Program-made: the position numbers and the translations under genes
The notes under the pieces: model-generated
The model's database searches: none
What the model was told of the DNA's origin: nothing
Seen by the model: the letters and a program-made list of their open reading frames with translations, nothing else
Shown: positions 18,077 to 27,348 of the stretch, piece by piece
Layout: each line of letters opens with the position of its first letter
Numbering within the stretch: position 1 is the first letter of the stretch
Assembly: GCF_002803605.1 (NCBI RefSeq)
Contig: NZ_PHRG01000002.1
Location: 186,001 to 250,000 of the forward strand
Source: Acinetobacter pseudolwoffii
GTDB taxonomy: Bacteria > Pseudomonadota > Gammaproteobacteria > Pseudomonadales > Moraxellaceae
Direction of reading: 5' to 3'
DNA: 64,000 bases

Positions 18077-19297
18077 TTATGAGTCTTTACCATGGGGGTC
18101 ATGAATTTTACTTGAGTTCTCCTCTGCTTGCAGCGGTTTTTTCTCTGGCTTTTTCATTTCAATATCAACATCTAAGTCTGCTGTTTCGATATTGATTGAA
18201 CCGGTAGAGGCATCTTGCATCACAATGGCCCGATCTCCATAAAATGTTGTGTGTTCATAGTACTCGCGTACATGCCGCAGTAGTACCACAATCACGGCTG
18301 CCACCGGTAAGGCAATCAGCATGCCCAAGAAACCGGCCAGTTGTGCACCTGCCAGAACTGCAAACACTACAGCTACAGGAGAAAGACCGATTTTATCACC
18401 TAGCAAGAACGGTTGCAGAATATAGCCTTCGACGGCCTGCCCGACCATAAAGACAATCCCGACCAATACCAGTTGCCACCAGTCGATTCCAAATTGGAAA
18501 AAGGTTGCAATGACTGCGGCAATAATTCCAACCGCAAAACCAAGATACGGAATGATACTGCACAATCCGGCAATCATCCCAATGATCAAGCCAATCTCTA
18601 GGCCAATCAGTTGCAGTCCCACTGCATAGACTACGCCCAGCAGAACCATGACCAGGAACTGACCTTTGACAAAGGCACCTAACACACTATGACATTCACT
18701 CACAATAGTTAAGGTTGTTTTTTCATAAGGACGGGGAATCAGGCGGCGTAAGCTGTCCAGCATACGATCCCAATCCAGCAAGAAATAAAAGGCAATAATC
18801 GGAATCAGGACAATCGTGCCACCAATCTGGATAAAGTTCAGACCAGATTGTGCCAGTTTCAGCAGCATTGCCTGAATACTGTCAGCACTATAATTGGTCT
18901 GGACATAGTCCATTACTACTGAGGAAATCTGGTCAGTATCGATCTCCATCGGAACCAGATTAAAGCTATCGGAAAGCCAAGGTAGGAACGTGTAATTGAT
19001 CCAGTGAATCCCGGCCGGAATGCTATCACGCGCATACATCAGCTGCTGCCAGACTAGTGGCACCAGATACCACATCACCAATGTAACCACGATCCCAATC
19101 CCGATAAATACGATACTGATCGAGAGCCATCGAGCCAGCCCAATGCGGTGCAAAACATCGACCAGTGGGCTAAATAAATAAGCAATTAGAAAAGCTGCAA
19201 CAAAAGGAACCACAACTGGTTTAAGCAGATATAAAACCCAAAGTATCAATGCTATACCAGCAAGTATAAGAATGCGCCGTAAAGTACGATCGACCAT
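18077..19297 (-). CDS. AI-2E/PerM family membrane transporter
   Basis: This is a 406-residue polytopic membrane protein of the AI-2 exporter (PerM/YdgG) superfamily. Several hydrophobic spans are visible, including two close together at the N-terminus (IALILWVLYLLKPVVVPFVA), a central hydrophilic region, and a C-terminal membrane block with GLCSIIPYLGFAVGIIAA and the conserved LSPVAVVFAVLAGAQLAGFLGMLIALPVAA region. A charged tail of about 60 residues follows. Members export autoinducer-2 or ions; the substrate here is unknown. It precedes hda, as in many gamma-proteobacteria, and stands divergent from purM. Confidence 0.88.
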   Translation of the reverse strand: MVDRTLRRILILAGIALILWVLYLLKPVVVPFVAAFLIAYLFSPLVDVLHRIGLARWLSISIVFIGIGIVVTLVMWYLVPLVWQQLMYARDSIPAGIHWINYTFLPWLSDSFNLVPMEIDTDQISSVVMDYVQTNYSADSIQAMLLKLAQSGLNFIQIGGTIVLIPIIAFYFLLDWDRMLDSLRRLIPRPYEKTTLTIVSECHSVLGAFVKGQFLVMVLLGVVYAVGLQLIGLEIGLIIGMIAGLCSIIPYLGFAVGIIAAVIATFFQFGIDWWQLVLVGIVFMVGQAVEGYILQPFLLGDKIGLSPVAVVFAVLAGAQLAGFLGMLIALPVAAVIVVLLRHVREYYEHTTFYGDRAIVMQDASTGSINIETADLDVDIEMKKPEKKPLQAEENSSKIHDPHGKDS

Positions 19298-19432
19298 AGA
19301 ATCTTGCCTTTTCTCTATTAATCATTCTAAAAATTAAAATATTTTAATAAAGATAGCATTTTAGGCCACAAATACCATAAGAGTTTTACATATTCAGGTT
19401 ATAATCGCACCCGCGAATGCGGAGACTTCATT

Positions 19433-20503
19433 ATGAGCAACTCAACTTCTACCCCAAACACTGGTTTAAGCTACAAAGATGCAGGTGTCGACATTGAGGC
19501 GGGCGACGCGTTAGTCGATCGTATCAAATCTGTCGCTAAGCGTACCTCACGTCCCGAAGTTATGGGCGGTCTAGGTGGCTTTGGTGCACTTTGTAAAATT
19601 CCTAAAGGTTATGAAGAACCTGTTCTCGTATCTGGCACAGATGGTGTTGGTACAAAATTACGTCTGGCACTGAATTTGAACCGTCATGACACAATTGGTC
19701 AAGACCTGGTTGCAATGTGCGTGAATGACCTTCTTGTCTGTGGTGCTGAACCACTGTTCTTCCTTGATTATTATGCAACTGGTCACTTAAATGTTGATGT
19801 TGCTGCAAATGTAGTCACTGGTATTGGCGCTGGTTGTGAACTTGCTGGCTGTGCATTAGTTGGCGGTGAAACTGCTGAAATGCCAGGCATGTATGAAGGC
19901 GAAGATTACGATCTTGCAGGTTTCTGTGTCGGTGTTGTTGAGCAAAGTAAAATTATTGATGGCTCTAAAGTCAAAGCGGGTGACGTTTTAATTGGTGTAG
20001 CTTCTTCAGGTGCGCACTCAAACGGCTACTCACTGCTTCGTAAAATCCTGGACGTGAAAAACGTTGACCTGAATCAAATCGTCGATGGCCGCCCACTTGC
20101 AGATGTTGCAATGGAACCAACACGCATTTATGTAAAACCAATTCTTGAACTGTTAAAACACGTTGATGTCCATGCGATGGCACACATCACCGGTGGTGGT
20201 TTACCAGGTAACTTACCTCGCGTACTTCCAAACGGTGCTCAAGCGTTGGTAAATGAATCTTCTTGGGAATGGCCTGAGCTATTCAAACTTCTACAACGTG
20301 AAGGCGGCGTAGAACAATTTGAAATGTATCGTACTTTCAACTGTGGCGTCGGCATGGTGCTGGTTGTTGATGCAGCTGATGCAGACAAAACTGTTGAATT
20401 ACTCAACCAGCTTGGCGAAAAAGCATGGGCAATGGGTCAGATTCAAGACAATGCTGAATCGGTTGCAGGTGCAGACGAAAAAATTCGTGTGATCTTCGCA
20501 TAA
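19433..20503 (+). CDS. purM: Phosphoribosylformylglycinamidine cyclo-ligase PurM
   Basis: PurM is the ATP-dependent AIR synthetase of de novo purine synthesis, converting FGAM to aminoimidazole ribotide. Motifs include the N-terminal [13 protein letters not shown], the substrate and ATP loop [26 protein letters not shown] and [13 protein letters not shown]. The 356-residue length is standard. GGAG precedes the ATG by eight bases. A TATAAT hexamer at 19400-19405 could be the promoter -10. purN follows six bases after the stop, forming the conserved purMN unit. Confidence 0.98.
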   Translation: MSNSTSTPNTGLSYKDAGVDIEAGDALVDRIKSVAKRTSRPEVMGGLGGFGALCKIPKGYEEPVLVSGTDGVGTKLRLALNLNRHDTIGQDLVAMCVNDLLVCGAEPLFFLDYYATGHLNVDVAANVVTGIGAGCELAGCALVGGETAEMPGMYEGEDYDLAGFCVGVVEQSKIIDGSKVKAGDVLIGVASSGAHSNGYSLLRKILDVKNVDLNQIVDGRPLADVAMEPTRIYVKPILELLKHVDVHAMAHITGGGLPGNLPRVLPNGAQALVNESSWEWPELFKLLQREGGVEQFEMYRTFNCGVGMVLVVDAADADKTVELLNQLGEKAWAMGQIQDNAESVAGADEKIRVIFA

Positions 20504-20509
20504 TTCCGC

Positions 20510-21139
20510 ATGATTAAAATTGCTGTACTTGTTTCAGGTAGCGGATCAAATCTACAAGCCTTGATTGATGCCAATCTTTCAGGGCAAATTGTCGGCGTGA
20601 TTTCCAATAAACCTGAAGCCTTTGCTTTAACGCGTGCGCAACAAGCAGGAATTCACACTGCAGTTATTGAACACAGGCAATATCCAAACCGAGAAGCGTT
20701 TGATGATGTGATGCATCAGCAACTGCTGGACTGGGATGCGGATCTGGTGGTACTTGCCGGCTTTATGCGAATTTTAAGTGAAAAATTTGTAAAAGCCTGG
20801 GAAGGGAAAATGTTGAACATTCACCCTTCTCTATTGCCTTATTACAAAGGCATGCATACCCATCAGCGTGTACTCAATACCGGTGATGTTCTGCACGGCT
20901 GTACGGTGCATTATGTCACGGCTGAACTTGACGCAGGCCAAGCGCTTGCTCAAGGTGTTCTCAAGGTTTCTCACCACGATACGGTAGAAAGTTTGGCAAT
21001 GCGTGTGCATAGCCTTGAACATGTAATCTATCCTCAAGTCGTGGAATGGATTTGTAGCGGTACCATTCAACACACTGAAGACGGTGTGCTATATCGAAAC
21101 GAGAAAATGCAAGAACCTGTTCAATTCTGCAAGTTTTAA
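20510..21139 (+). CDS. purN: Phosphoribosylglycinamide formyltransferase PurN
   Basis: PurN transfers a formyl group from 10-formyltetrahydrofolate to GAR in purine synthesis. The N-terminal VLVSGSGSNLQALIDA binds the phosphoribosyl group. Catalytic Asn and His lie in MLNIHPSLLPYYKG, and the Asp in TVHYVTAELDAGQ. The length of 209 aa is normal. It is coupled to purM with a six-base gap and ended by a strong terminator. Confidence 0.97.
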   Translation: MIKIAVLVSGSGSNLQALIDANLSGQIVGVISNKPEAFALTRAQQAGIHTAVIEHRQYPNREAFDDVMHQQLLDWDADLVVLAGFMRILSEKFVKAWEGKMLNIHPSLLPYYKGMHTHQRVLNTGDVLHGCTVHYVTAELDAGQALAQGVLKVSHHDTVESLAMRVHSLEHVIYPQVVEWICSGTIQHTEDGVLYRNEKMQEPVQFCKF

Positions 21140-21153
21140 CATCATTTAAATAT

Positions 21154-21182
21154 AAAAAACGCATCCTCGGATGCGTTTTTTA
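21154..21182. terminator. Terminator after purN
   Basis: The perfect 13-bp stem AAAAAACGCATCC / GGATGCGTTTTTT has a two-base apex. The A/T-runs make it bidirectional, serving purN and the convergent hydrolase gene. Confidence 0.93.
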
Positions 21183-21200
21183 TATTCTCTTTTTAATGAT

Positions 21201-22004
21201 TCAAACAGATTGTTGCTGAATCAATTGCTTTACTAAGTCCGCTACCTGATCGGGTTGTTCCAATGGAAACATATGTCCTCCCTCTACCACGGTAAAAGGA
21301 ATACCAAATTTCTTTTCGACCTGCTGCGGGAACTTGCGGGCCAGAAATGGACCTTGCTCAGCCACGACCAAATGTACCGGAACTTTCGGTTTCGCCTGAG
21401 GCAACCACCACAGTGAGGGATTGGTTCTAAACACGGCCACTTCATCCTTTTTAGGGATGGTGAGTTCTACTCCGCCCCGAATCGGATCATCTTGCAAAGC
21501 ATGCTCAATATAGGCCTGGAAGCAATCGGCATCAAAGTCTTGATAAAAACCTTTAGGACGCAACAACGCTGCTGCCTGTTCACGTGAATCCCAATGATCA
21601 CGACGGCGCTTGGACAGACCTGCCGGAGACATTCTGTCCAAAGCTTTTAAGCGCAAAGTTTTCGCAAGATGCAAGGCAAAGGCTTCTTTACCCATAATCA
21701 TCGGCGGGTCCAGCATGATCATCTGCGAAAACAGTTCGGGACGCTGCAAGGTAGCCTGGAAAGTTAATACTGATCCTAGAGAATGTCCCAAACCAATCAC
21801 CGGTCGACCTTTTGACTGACGCACAATACTGTCAATCACTTGCTGAGTCAGGCTTTTCCAATGGTTATCCACTGGATAACGTTTATCAGGCCCTAAGAGC
21901 GGCACATAGATAATATCGTAATCATCTTGCAGTCCATCAAACAGCTTTTGATAGACTTTCGATGGCACGCCATTGGCGTGCGCGAAATGAATCAATGGTT
22001 TCAT
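21201..22004 (-). CDS. Alpha/beta hydrolase
   Basis: This is a 267-residue alpha/beta-hydrolase fold protein. The nucleophile elbow is GLGHSLGS, the N-terminus carries the HANG oxyanion region of this fold, and a late GGHMFPLE supplies the catalytic His. The acid residue is probably in the segment around VAEQGPF. No signal peptide is present. Its start overlaps the stop of the upstream S49 peptidase gene by four bases (ATGA), so the two are translationally coupled. The substrate is unknown; a small-ester or lipase-like role is only a family inference. Confidence 0.87.
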   Translation of the reverse strand: MKPLIHFAHANGVPSKVYQKLFDGLQDDYDIIYVPLLGPDKRYPVDNHWKSLTQQVIDSIVRQSKGRPVIGLGHSLGSVLTFQATLQRPELFSQMIMLDPPMIMGKEAFALHLAKTLRLKALDRMSPAGLSKRRRDHWDSREQAAALLRPKGFYQDFDADCFQAYIEHALQDDPIRGGVELTIPKKDEVAVFRTNPSLWWLPQAKPKVPVHLVVAEQGPFLARKFPQQVEKKFGIPFTVVEGGHMFPLEQPDQVADLVKQLIQQQSV

Positions 22005-23023
22005 TGCAATGTCGTACTGTTTTCTGACTGAAGTTTCTGCGCAACTGAAGTGGCAATTCCGTCACCAATCGATGAGCCCATGCGACCCAATACGGACTCA
22101 AATGGACTATATTCAATGGTATAATTCAAGGCTCTTTCAGTTTTCAGTTCGCGCTTCAAGGTATTTAAACTTCCGATCCGATCTGCGATTCCTAGTTTCA
22201 CCGCCTGATCACCGGTCCAGAACAAACCAGAGAAAATCGCAGGATCGGTTGATTTCAGTTTATTACCACGCCCCTGTTTTACCGCATTAATAAAGTGACT
22301 ATGCACATTATCCAAGACACCTTGTACATGGGCTTTTTGTGCAGGATCGACTGGTTGAGTCATCGACAGCAAGGCTTTATTGTCACCTGAAGTCATGGTG
22401 CGATCTTCAACACCAAGCTTTTGCAGCAAATTACTCACGCCATAATTTGGCATGATCACACCAATCGAACCGACTAAACTCGATGGATTGACAATGATCT
22501 CATCCGCAGCAGAAGCGATATAATAAGCACCTGAAGCACCGGTATCACCGATCACTGCATAGAGTTTTTTCTCGGGATACTGCTTTTTCAAATACTGAAT
22601 TTCTTGCCAGATTTCATCGGACTGTACCGGTGAACCACCCGGCGAGTTGACATTCAGCACTACGGCTTTACTCTGTTTATTTTCAAAAGCTTTTTTCAGC
22701 GATTTAATCGTATTGCTACTGTTGACACTCTGCTTGTCGGCAGCAATCGTACCAATAATATCGACGACGGCAATATGAGCACCTGCGCCAGCGTTGGCAT
22801 CTGAGGAAACTGAACTACAGCTCTTGCCGAGTGCCAAAATCACCACAAGCAGATAAGCAAAAGTCAGGAATTTAAAGAAAATTCCCCAACGGCGCGCACG
22901 ACGCTGCTCTTCAACCGAAGCTAAAACCGCTTTTTCCAGCAATTTCCACTCCGGACCAGTCGGTTGAACTGGCTGTTGTGTATTTTGTATTTGATTTTCA
23001 GGTTTTGGTGGCCAATCGGACAT
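22001..23023 (-). CDS. S49 family signal peptide peptidase (short SppA type)
   Basis: This is an inner-membrane serine protease with a Ser-Lys dyad that degrades cleaved signal peptides. The N-terminal 45 residues are cytoplasmic, followed by a membrane anchor (FFKFLTFAYLLVVILAL). The protease domain carries LNVNSPGG, the nucleophile in GDTGASGAYYIASAAD, and VGSIGVIMPNYG. At 340 residues it is the single-domain form, not the double-length E. coli SppA. It is the first gene of a two-gene unit with the alpha/beta hydrolase and is divergent from the acyltransferase gene, sharing about 126 bp. Confidence 0.9.
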   Translation of the reverse strand: MSDWPPKPENQIQNTQQPVQPTGPEWKLLEKAVLASVEEQRRARRWGIFFKFLTFAYLLVVILALGKSCSSVSSDANAGAGAHIAVVDIIGTIAADKQSVNSSNTIKSLKKAFENKQSKAVVLNVNSPGGSPVQSDEIWQEIQYLKKQYPEKKLYAVIGDTGASGAYYIASAADEIIVNPSSLVGSIGVIMPNYGVSNLLQKLGVEDRTMTSGDNKALLSMTQPVDPAQKAHVQGVLDNVHSHFINAVKQGRGNKLKSTDPAIFSGLFWTGDQAVKLGIADRIGSLNTLKRELKTERALNYTIEYSPFESVLGRMGSSIGDGIATSVAQKLQSENSTTLQ

Positions 23024-23149
23024 AAATAATCCAATAAATTGATTTATATTGAACCCATTATATACACTGAATCGGGTAATTCTGTCTAAACAAAACGTTT
23101 TCGCCTATAATAAATTTTGTTCTCTTTTTATTGTACTTAGACGAAATCA

Positions 23150-24124
23150 ATGACGAAACAGGACTCACGGAATTCAGCTTACGGTTTACTCAAATACATT
23201 AGCCGCCAACCGCTTCCAGTTTCTCGATGGATGGCTCGCATCCTGGCCTTTATTGTAAACAGTTTCAAAGTCACGAAAACCTCGGAAGTCATTCGCCTGA
23301 ACCTAGAAATCAGTCTCTCTGAACTGTCTGATAATGAACGTGAACGTATTAACCGTGCCGCGGTTCGCAATGAATTAATGTCATATTTCGAGTTCTTTAC
23401 CATTTGGGGCTCAAGCAATCAAAAAAATATCAAACGTGTGCATCGCGTTATTGGCGAAGATCTCCTTCATGAGGCACTGGCACAGAATAAAGGTCTGGTG
23501 TTAATTGTGCCGCATTTTGGTACCTGGGAAATTATGAATGCCTATGTTGCCCAGTTTACCGCCATGACCATTATGTACAAACCTGTAAAAAATCAGACTG
23601 CGGATCAATTTGTACGGGCTGCCCGTAGCCGTGAACAGGCACATCTGGTACCGACCGATGAATCCGGTGTCCGTCAGATCTTTAAGGCCTTAAAACAAGG
23701 CGGCACCACCGTGATTTTGCCAGATCATACGCCCAATGTGGGTGGTGAGTATATTCCGTATTTTGGCGTGCCTTTGGCCACCAGTAATTTAAGTGCCAAG
23801 CTGATTCAAAAGACCAAAGCCCGTGCTCTGTTTTTATATGCCCTGCGTAATACTGAAGATGGTTTTGATATCTTTATCGAAGCGATCGACGAAAAAATTT
23901 ATAGTGGCAATGCCAATCAGGGCACGCAAGTCATTATCAATAGTATTGAAAATTTAATCCGTCGCCATCCTGAACATTATCACTGGAGCTATAAACGCTT
24001 TAATGCACATCAGGGCTTGGGCAATCTTTATACACTGGAGCATGAACAGGCTTTAGGCAAAGTAAATGCGTTAAGAACTCAGGAATTACATGAAGCTTCG
24101 CCCGCTTTAGAATCAGCGACTTAA
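23150..24124 (+). CDS. LpxL/HtrB-family lipid A late acyltransferase
   Basis: This inner-membrane enzyme adds a secondary acyl chain to lipid A (or lipooligosaccharide). The hallmark H-x4-E catalytic motif is PHFGTWE, followed by KPVKNQ and LPDHTPNVGGEYIPYFG, which match the family's substrate region. At 324 residues the length is typical. A hydrophobic N-terminal segment is weak, suggesting peripheral association. Whether it is LpxL- or LpxM-like in acyl-chain choice cannot be decided here. Its last 12 bases overlap the end of comEC, which is convergent, with no terminator between them. Confidence 0.87.
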   Translation: MTKQDSRNSAYGLLKYISRQPLPVSRWMARILAFIVNSFKVTKTSEVIRLNLEISLSELSDNERERINRAAVRNELMSYFEFFTIWGSSNQKNIKRVHRVIGEDLLHEALAQNKGLVLIVPHFGTWEIMNAYVAQFTAMTIMYKPVKNQTADQFVRAARSREQAHLVPTDESGVRQIFKALKQGGTTVILPDHTPNVGGEYIPYFGVPLATSNLSAKLIQKTKARALFLYALRNTEDGFDIFIEAIDEKIYSGNANQGTQVIINSIENLIRRHPEHYHWSYKRFNAHQGLGNLYTLEHEQALGKVNALRTQELHEASPALESAT

Positions 24125-26578
24125 AGGCTGACGATATAACCATTGCCATTGATGTCGTTCGGCTGAAAGTACCAGTTTTGAGTCTTGTTGCTGAAAGTGC
24201 AGACTACCCTGCTCTGCCGTATTCAGTAACGGAATATTGAGGGCTTTGAGCCGCTGCTGAGTCAATTGGCTCGGATGGCCATAACGGTTAAATTTCCCTG
24301 CCGAAACAATTGCCAGTTTAGGCTGTAAAACTTCTAAAAACTGATAGGCTGAGCTGTGCTGACTGCCATGATGTCCAAGCACCAGCACATCAACTTTAAG
24401 CTCAGGATAATCTTGGAGCAGCTGATACTCAGTCTCCCAACCCGCATCGCCCATGAGTAAAAAATTTTGATAAGGCCCGGCATTTTTAACTTGCAGATAT
24501 ACCACACAAGACCGTTCATTTTTATTGAAATGGGCTGTATTTAACTGCTGCTGCCGAGGTGCCAGAATTTTAAACTGAATATCTTCAGACCATTGCCACT
24601 GCTGACCTTGATGACAGAACTGAAAACGGGAGGAGTGCGCTATTTCAGGAATCTGATTGGACGATACCTCTTTAATTTTCAATTGATGTTTAATACTGTG
24701 ATAAGCGCCACTATGATCTTGATCCAGATGGGTTAAAATCAGTTGATCCAGCTTACCCACACCTTGCACAGACAGAAATGGCAGAATCACCTGTCGACCG
24801 ATACTGAATTTTTCTTCATCATAATAGCCACCCATATCGATCATCATACTGCGTGCTCCATCCCGAAGAAAAATTGCTTGTCCCTGCCCCACATCCAGAA
24901 TAGAGAGCTGAAATGCATGCTGATTGAGCTGAGGAATACACAGTGGCACACAGGCAAGCGCCGTCCAGCTTTTGGGCAATAGGCCACGCGGTAAAAATAC
25001 AATCATTAAGGCCAGAATACACAGCGCAATCATCCAGACATTCATCGCCACCGGAATCAGTTGTGGAGCAAACAGCCGATCAAGCAGATCCAGAAATGCC
25101 AGCAGCATGTGAATGAAAACATTATTCAATTGAAATACCACACTGGAAAGTGGCTCTGAAATAAAAAACAACAAAGCCGCCAGAATATCGACTGGAACTA
25201 TTAGCAGCCCAATCCATGGAATCGCGACCAGGTTACTGAATGGGGTAATCCAGGCGATCTGCTTAAAAAACAGCATCATCAAGGGAAATAGTGCCAGAAA
25301 GATTTTCCATTGTGATTCCAGCAGCACTTTCAACGCAAAATATAGCCGTTGTAATAAGGTTTGTTCTATCTGACGCGGTTGCTGCTGAATGGTCTGATAG
25401 ATTCGCAGCAAAACAAAACAGGCCCCATAAGACAGCCAGAATGCAGCCGACAAAATACTGAAAGGATCAAAGAGCAATAATAAGGCAGCACTCAGAATCA
25501 GTAATTTTAAAGCTTGCACATTTTGCCTGAGCAACAAGGTAAAGGTCACAATCACGCAGATCAATAAAGTGCGTAGCGCTGGAATTTCAAAGCCCACAAA
25601 GGCGCAGTACAGCAAGACACATAGTAAAAAAGGCAGGCTCAAAAAATACTGCCTTGGCCATTTCAGATAAATATGCGGCATAAATCTTGAAATCAGATAT
25701 TGCAAAGTACCACAGACCATCAAGGCAAAGATCAGAACGTGCGGCCCGGAAATGGCTAATAAATGGCTCATACCAAAACGCTGGAATTGTCGCTCTGTCG
25801 CCGGATCTAACAGGCTTTCATCACCGCTTAATAAGGCCAATAACAAACCTTTATGCTGTACGGGTTGCCTGGCTACGAATTCTCTTAATGCCAGTCGCTG
25901 CCGCTCTACCCAAAGTAAAATTCGCGGACTTAAATTTTGCTGCTGGCGTAAATATTTGCCATGACCAAGCGCATAAAGTTGTTGCGGTTGTAACTCCTGA
26001 ATGCTCTTGATTCGGAAACCGGCCATGATATTTTGCTGTAATGCCCACTTTTCAGCGTCAAAAGATCCGGGGGTGGCATAACTATGATGAGGTCGGATTT
26101 GGCCTTGAATTAAGTAATATCGTCCAAGTTCAAGGAGGTGCTGCTTTATCTGCGCATTTATCAAACTGGATTGAGTCACGGGTTCTTGGACAGGCAAAAA
26201 GCCCATCCATTTAACTGTACTGCCATCAGGGCTGAGCACATGCAGAGCTTGCTGGATATTCTGCTCACCAAGTTTATTCAGGTCTTTGATATGCACCACA
26301 ATCTGTTTTTCGGAGACTTCATGTTCACGCGTCGACAAGCGTTCAGACAGTTGCAGATTGGCATAGCCATGGCCTAGAAATAATCCTAACAGCAGGCTTG
26401 AACCAGTCATGACCAAATTGCGTAATGGTGTGTTGAAAATGTGCTTTAATTTACGGCAACCCAGATACCACAGTAATACCGCGATTAGAACGACCGTGCT
26501 GCCCAGTTGAACAGACAGAAAACTTTTCCCCATACAGGCCAGGCCTAAAATCCAGCCGATACACAGCCACTGCAACAT
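24113..26578 (-). CDS. comEC: DNA internalization competence protein ComEC/Rec2
   Basis: ComEC is the inner-membrane channel that carries transforming single-stranded DNA into the cytoplasm, which fits the natural competence common in Acinetobacter. At 821 residues it contains two N-terminal spans, a DUF4131/OB-like periplasmic region, and the competence domain with LLALLSGDESLL and FGMSHLLAISGPHV in a multi-span core. The C-terminal metallo-beta-lactamase-like domain has LDVGQGQAIFLRDG, the metal motif THLDQDHSG, and VLGHHGSQHSS. All three domains are intact, so it should be functional. It lies downstream of lolD, separated by a hairpin. Confidence 0.95.
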   Translation of the reverse strand: MLQWLCIGWILGLACMGKSFLSVQLGSTVVLIAVLLWYLGCRKLKHIFNTPLRNLVMTGSSLLLGLFLGHGYANLQLSERLSTREHEVSEKQIVVHIKDLNKLGEQNIQQALHVLSPDGSTVKWMGFLPVQEPVTQSSLINAQIKQHLLELGRYYLIQGQIRPHHSYATPGSFDAEKWALQQNIMAGFRIKSIQELQPQQLYALGHGKYLRQQQNLSPRILLWVERQRLALREFVARQPVQHKGLLLALLSGDESLLDPATERQFQRFGMSHLLAISGPHVLIFALMVCGTLQYLISRFMPHIYLKWPRQYFLSLPFLLCVLLYCAFVGFEIPALRTLLICVIVTFTLLLRQNVQALKLLILSAALLLLFDPFSILSAAFWLSYGACFVLLRIYQTIQQQPRQIEQTLLQRLYFALKVLLESQWKIFLALFPLMMLFFKQIAWITPFSNLVAIPWIGLLIVPVDILAALLFFISEPLSSVVFQLNNVFIHMLLAFLDLLDRLFAPQLIPVAMNVWMIALCILALMIVFLPRGLLPKSWTALACVPLCIPQLNQHAFQLSILDVGQGQAIFLRDGARSMMIDMGGYYDEEKFSIGRQVILPFLSVQGVGKLDQLILTHLDQDHSGAYHSIKHQLKIKEVSSNQIPEIAHSSRFQFCHQGQQWQWSEDIQFKILAPRQQQLNTAHFNKNERSCVVYLQVKNAGPYQNFLLMGDAGWETEYQLLQDYPELKVDVLVLGHHGSQHSSAYQFLEVLQPKLAIVSAGKFNRYGHPSQLTQQRLKALNIPLLNTAEQGSLHFQQQDSKLVLSAERHQWQWLYRQPLSR

Positions 26579-26609
26579 TGGATCTTATTCTTTATGGTTA
26601 TTATTTCAC

Positions 26610-26640
26610 CCAATAATAAAGCCCACCGGAGTGAGCTTCA
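26610..26640 (-). terminator. Terminator after lolD
   Basis: On the minus strand, AAGCTCAC and GTGGGCTT form an 8-bp stem with one G-U pair and a TCCG loop, followed by TATTATT. It would reduce readthrough from lolCD into comEC. Confidence 0.6.
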
Positions 26641-26664
26641 ATCAAATGCGAATATTCTCTTGAT

Positions 26665-27348
26665 TTAGGATGTGACCCAAAGACCATCCTGCATATGTAA
26701 AATTCGGTCTGCAGCATGTGCCAGTTGTTCATCATGCGTCACAATCAGCATCGCCATATTGAATTCACGTTGCAATTCGGTGAGCAGTTCAAAAATCTTT
26801 GCTGCAGTCTTACGATCCAGATTTCCGGTCGGTTCATCCGCCATCATCAGTTTAGGTTTGCCCACCACTGCACGCGCTAAGGCCACACGTTGGCGCTCAC
26901 CTCCAGATAATTCACCTGGCTTATGTGTCAGACGATGCGAAAGACCAACCCGCTCCAGCAAGTATTCAGCCTGCTGTTTGGCTTCTTTAAACTTCACATT
27001 ATCGCGGAGCATCAGGGGCATGGCTACATTTTCCAGTGCCGTAAATTCTGGCAACAGATGATGAAACTGATACACAAAACCCAAATGCTCATTGCGCACA
27101 TAGCCACGCTCTGCTTCGGACAAGGTATCGAAACGGCGACCATTGACCATCACTTGCCCTGATGTTGGTCGATCCAGTCCACCCAAAACATGCAATAAGG
27201 TACTTTTACCAGAACCACTCGAACCGACAATCGAGACAAACTCACCTGCTTTGACCTGCAGCGACAAGCCTCGAATCACATCGACGGTGGCTTTGCCATC
27301 GGTAAAGGATTTGTGAATATTCTGGGCATCTAAAATCAGATTACTCAT
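26665..27348 (-). CDS. lolD: Lipoprotein-releasing ABC transporter ATPase LolD
   Basis: LolD is the ATPase that powers release of lipoproteins from the inner membrane to LolA. Walker A is GSSGSGKST, the ABC signature LSGGERQRVALARA, Walker B LMMADEPTGNLD, and the switch His lies in VTHDEQ. ATG 27348 gives 227 residues and MSNLILDAQNIHKSF, the usual beginning; the extension to 27411 runs inside the upstream permease gene. It overlaps the permease stop by eight bases, indicating coupling. Confidence 0.95.
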   Translation of the reverse strand: MSNLILDAQNIHKSFTDGKATVDVIRGLSLQVKAGEFVSIVGSSGSGKSTLLHVLGGLDRPTSGQVMVNGRRFDTLSEAERGYVRNEHLGFVYQFHHLLPEFTALENVAMPLMLRDNVKFKEAKQQAEYLLERVGLSHRLTHKPGELSGGERQRVALARAVVGKPKLMMADEPTGNLDRKTAAKIFELLTELQREFNMAMLIVTHDEQLAHAADRILHMQDGLWVTS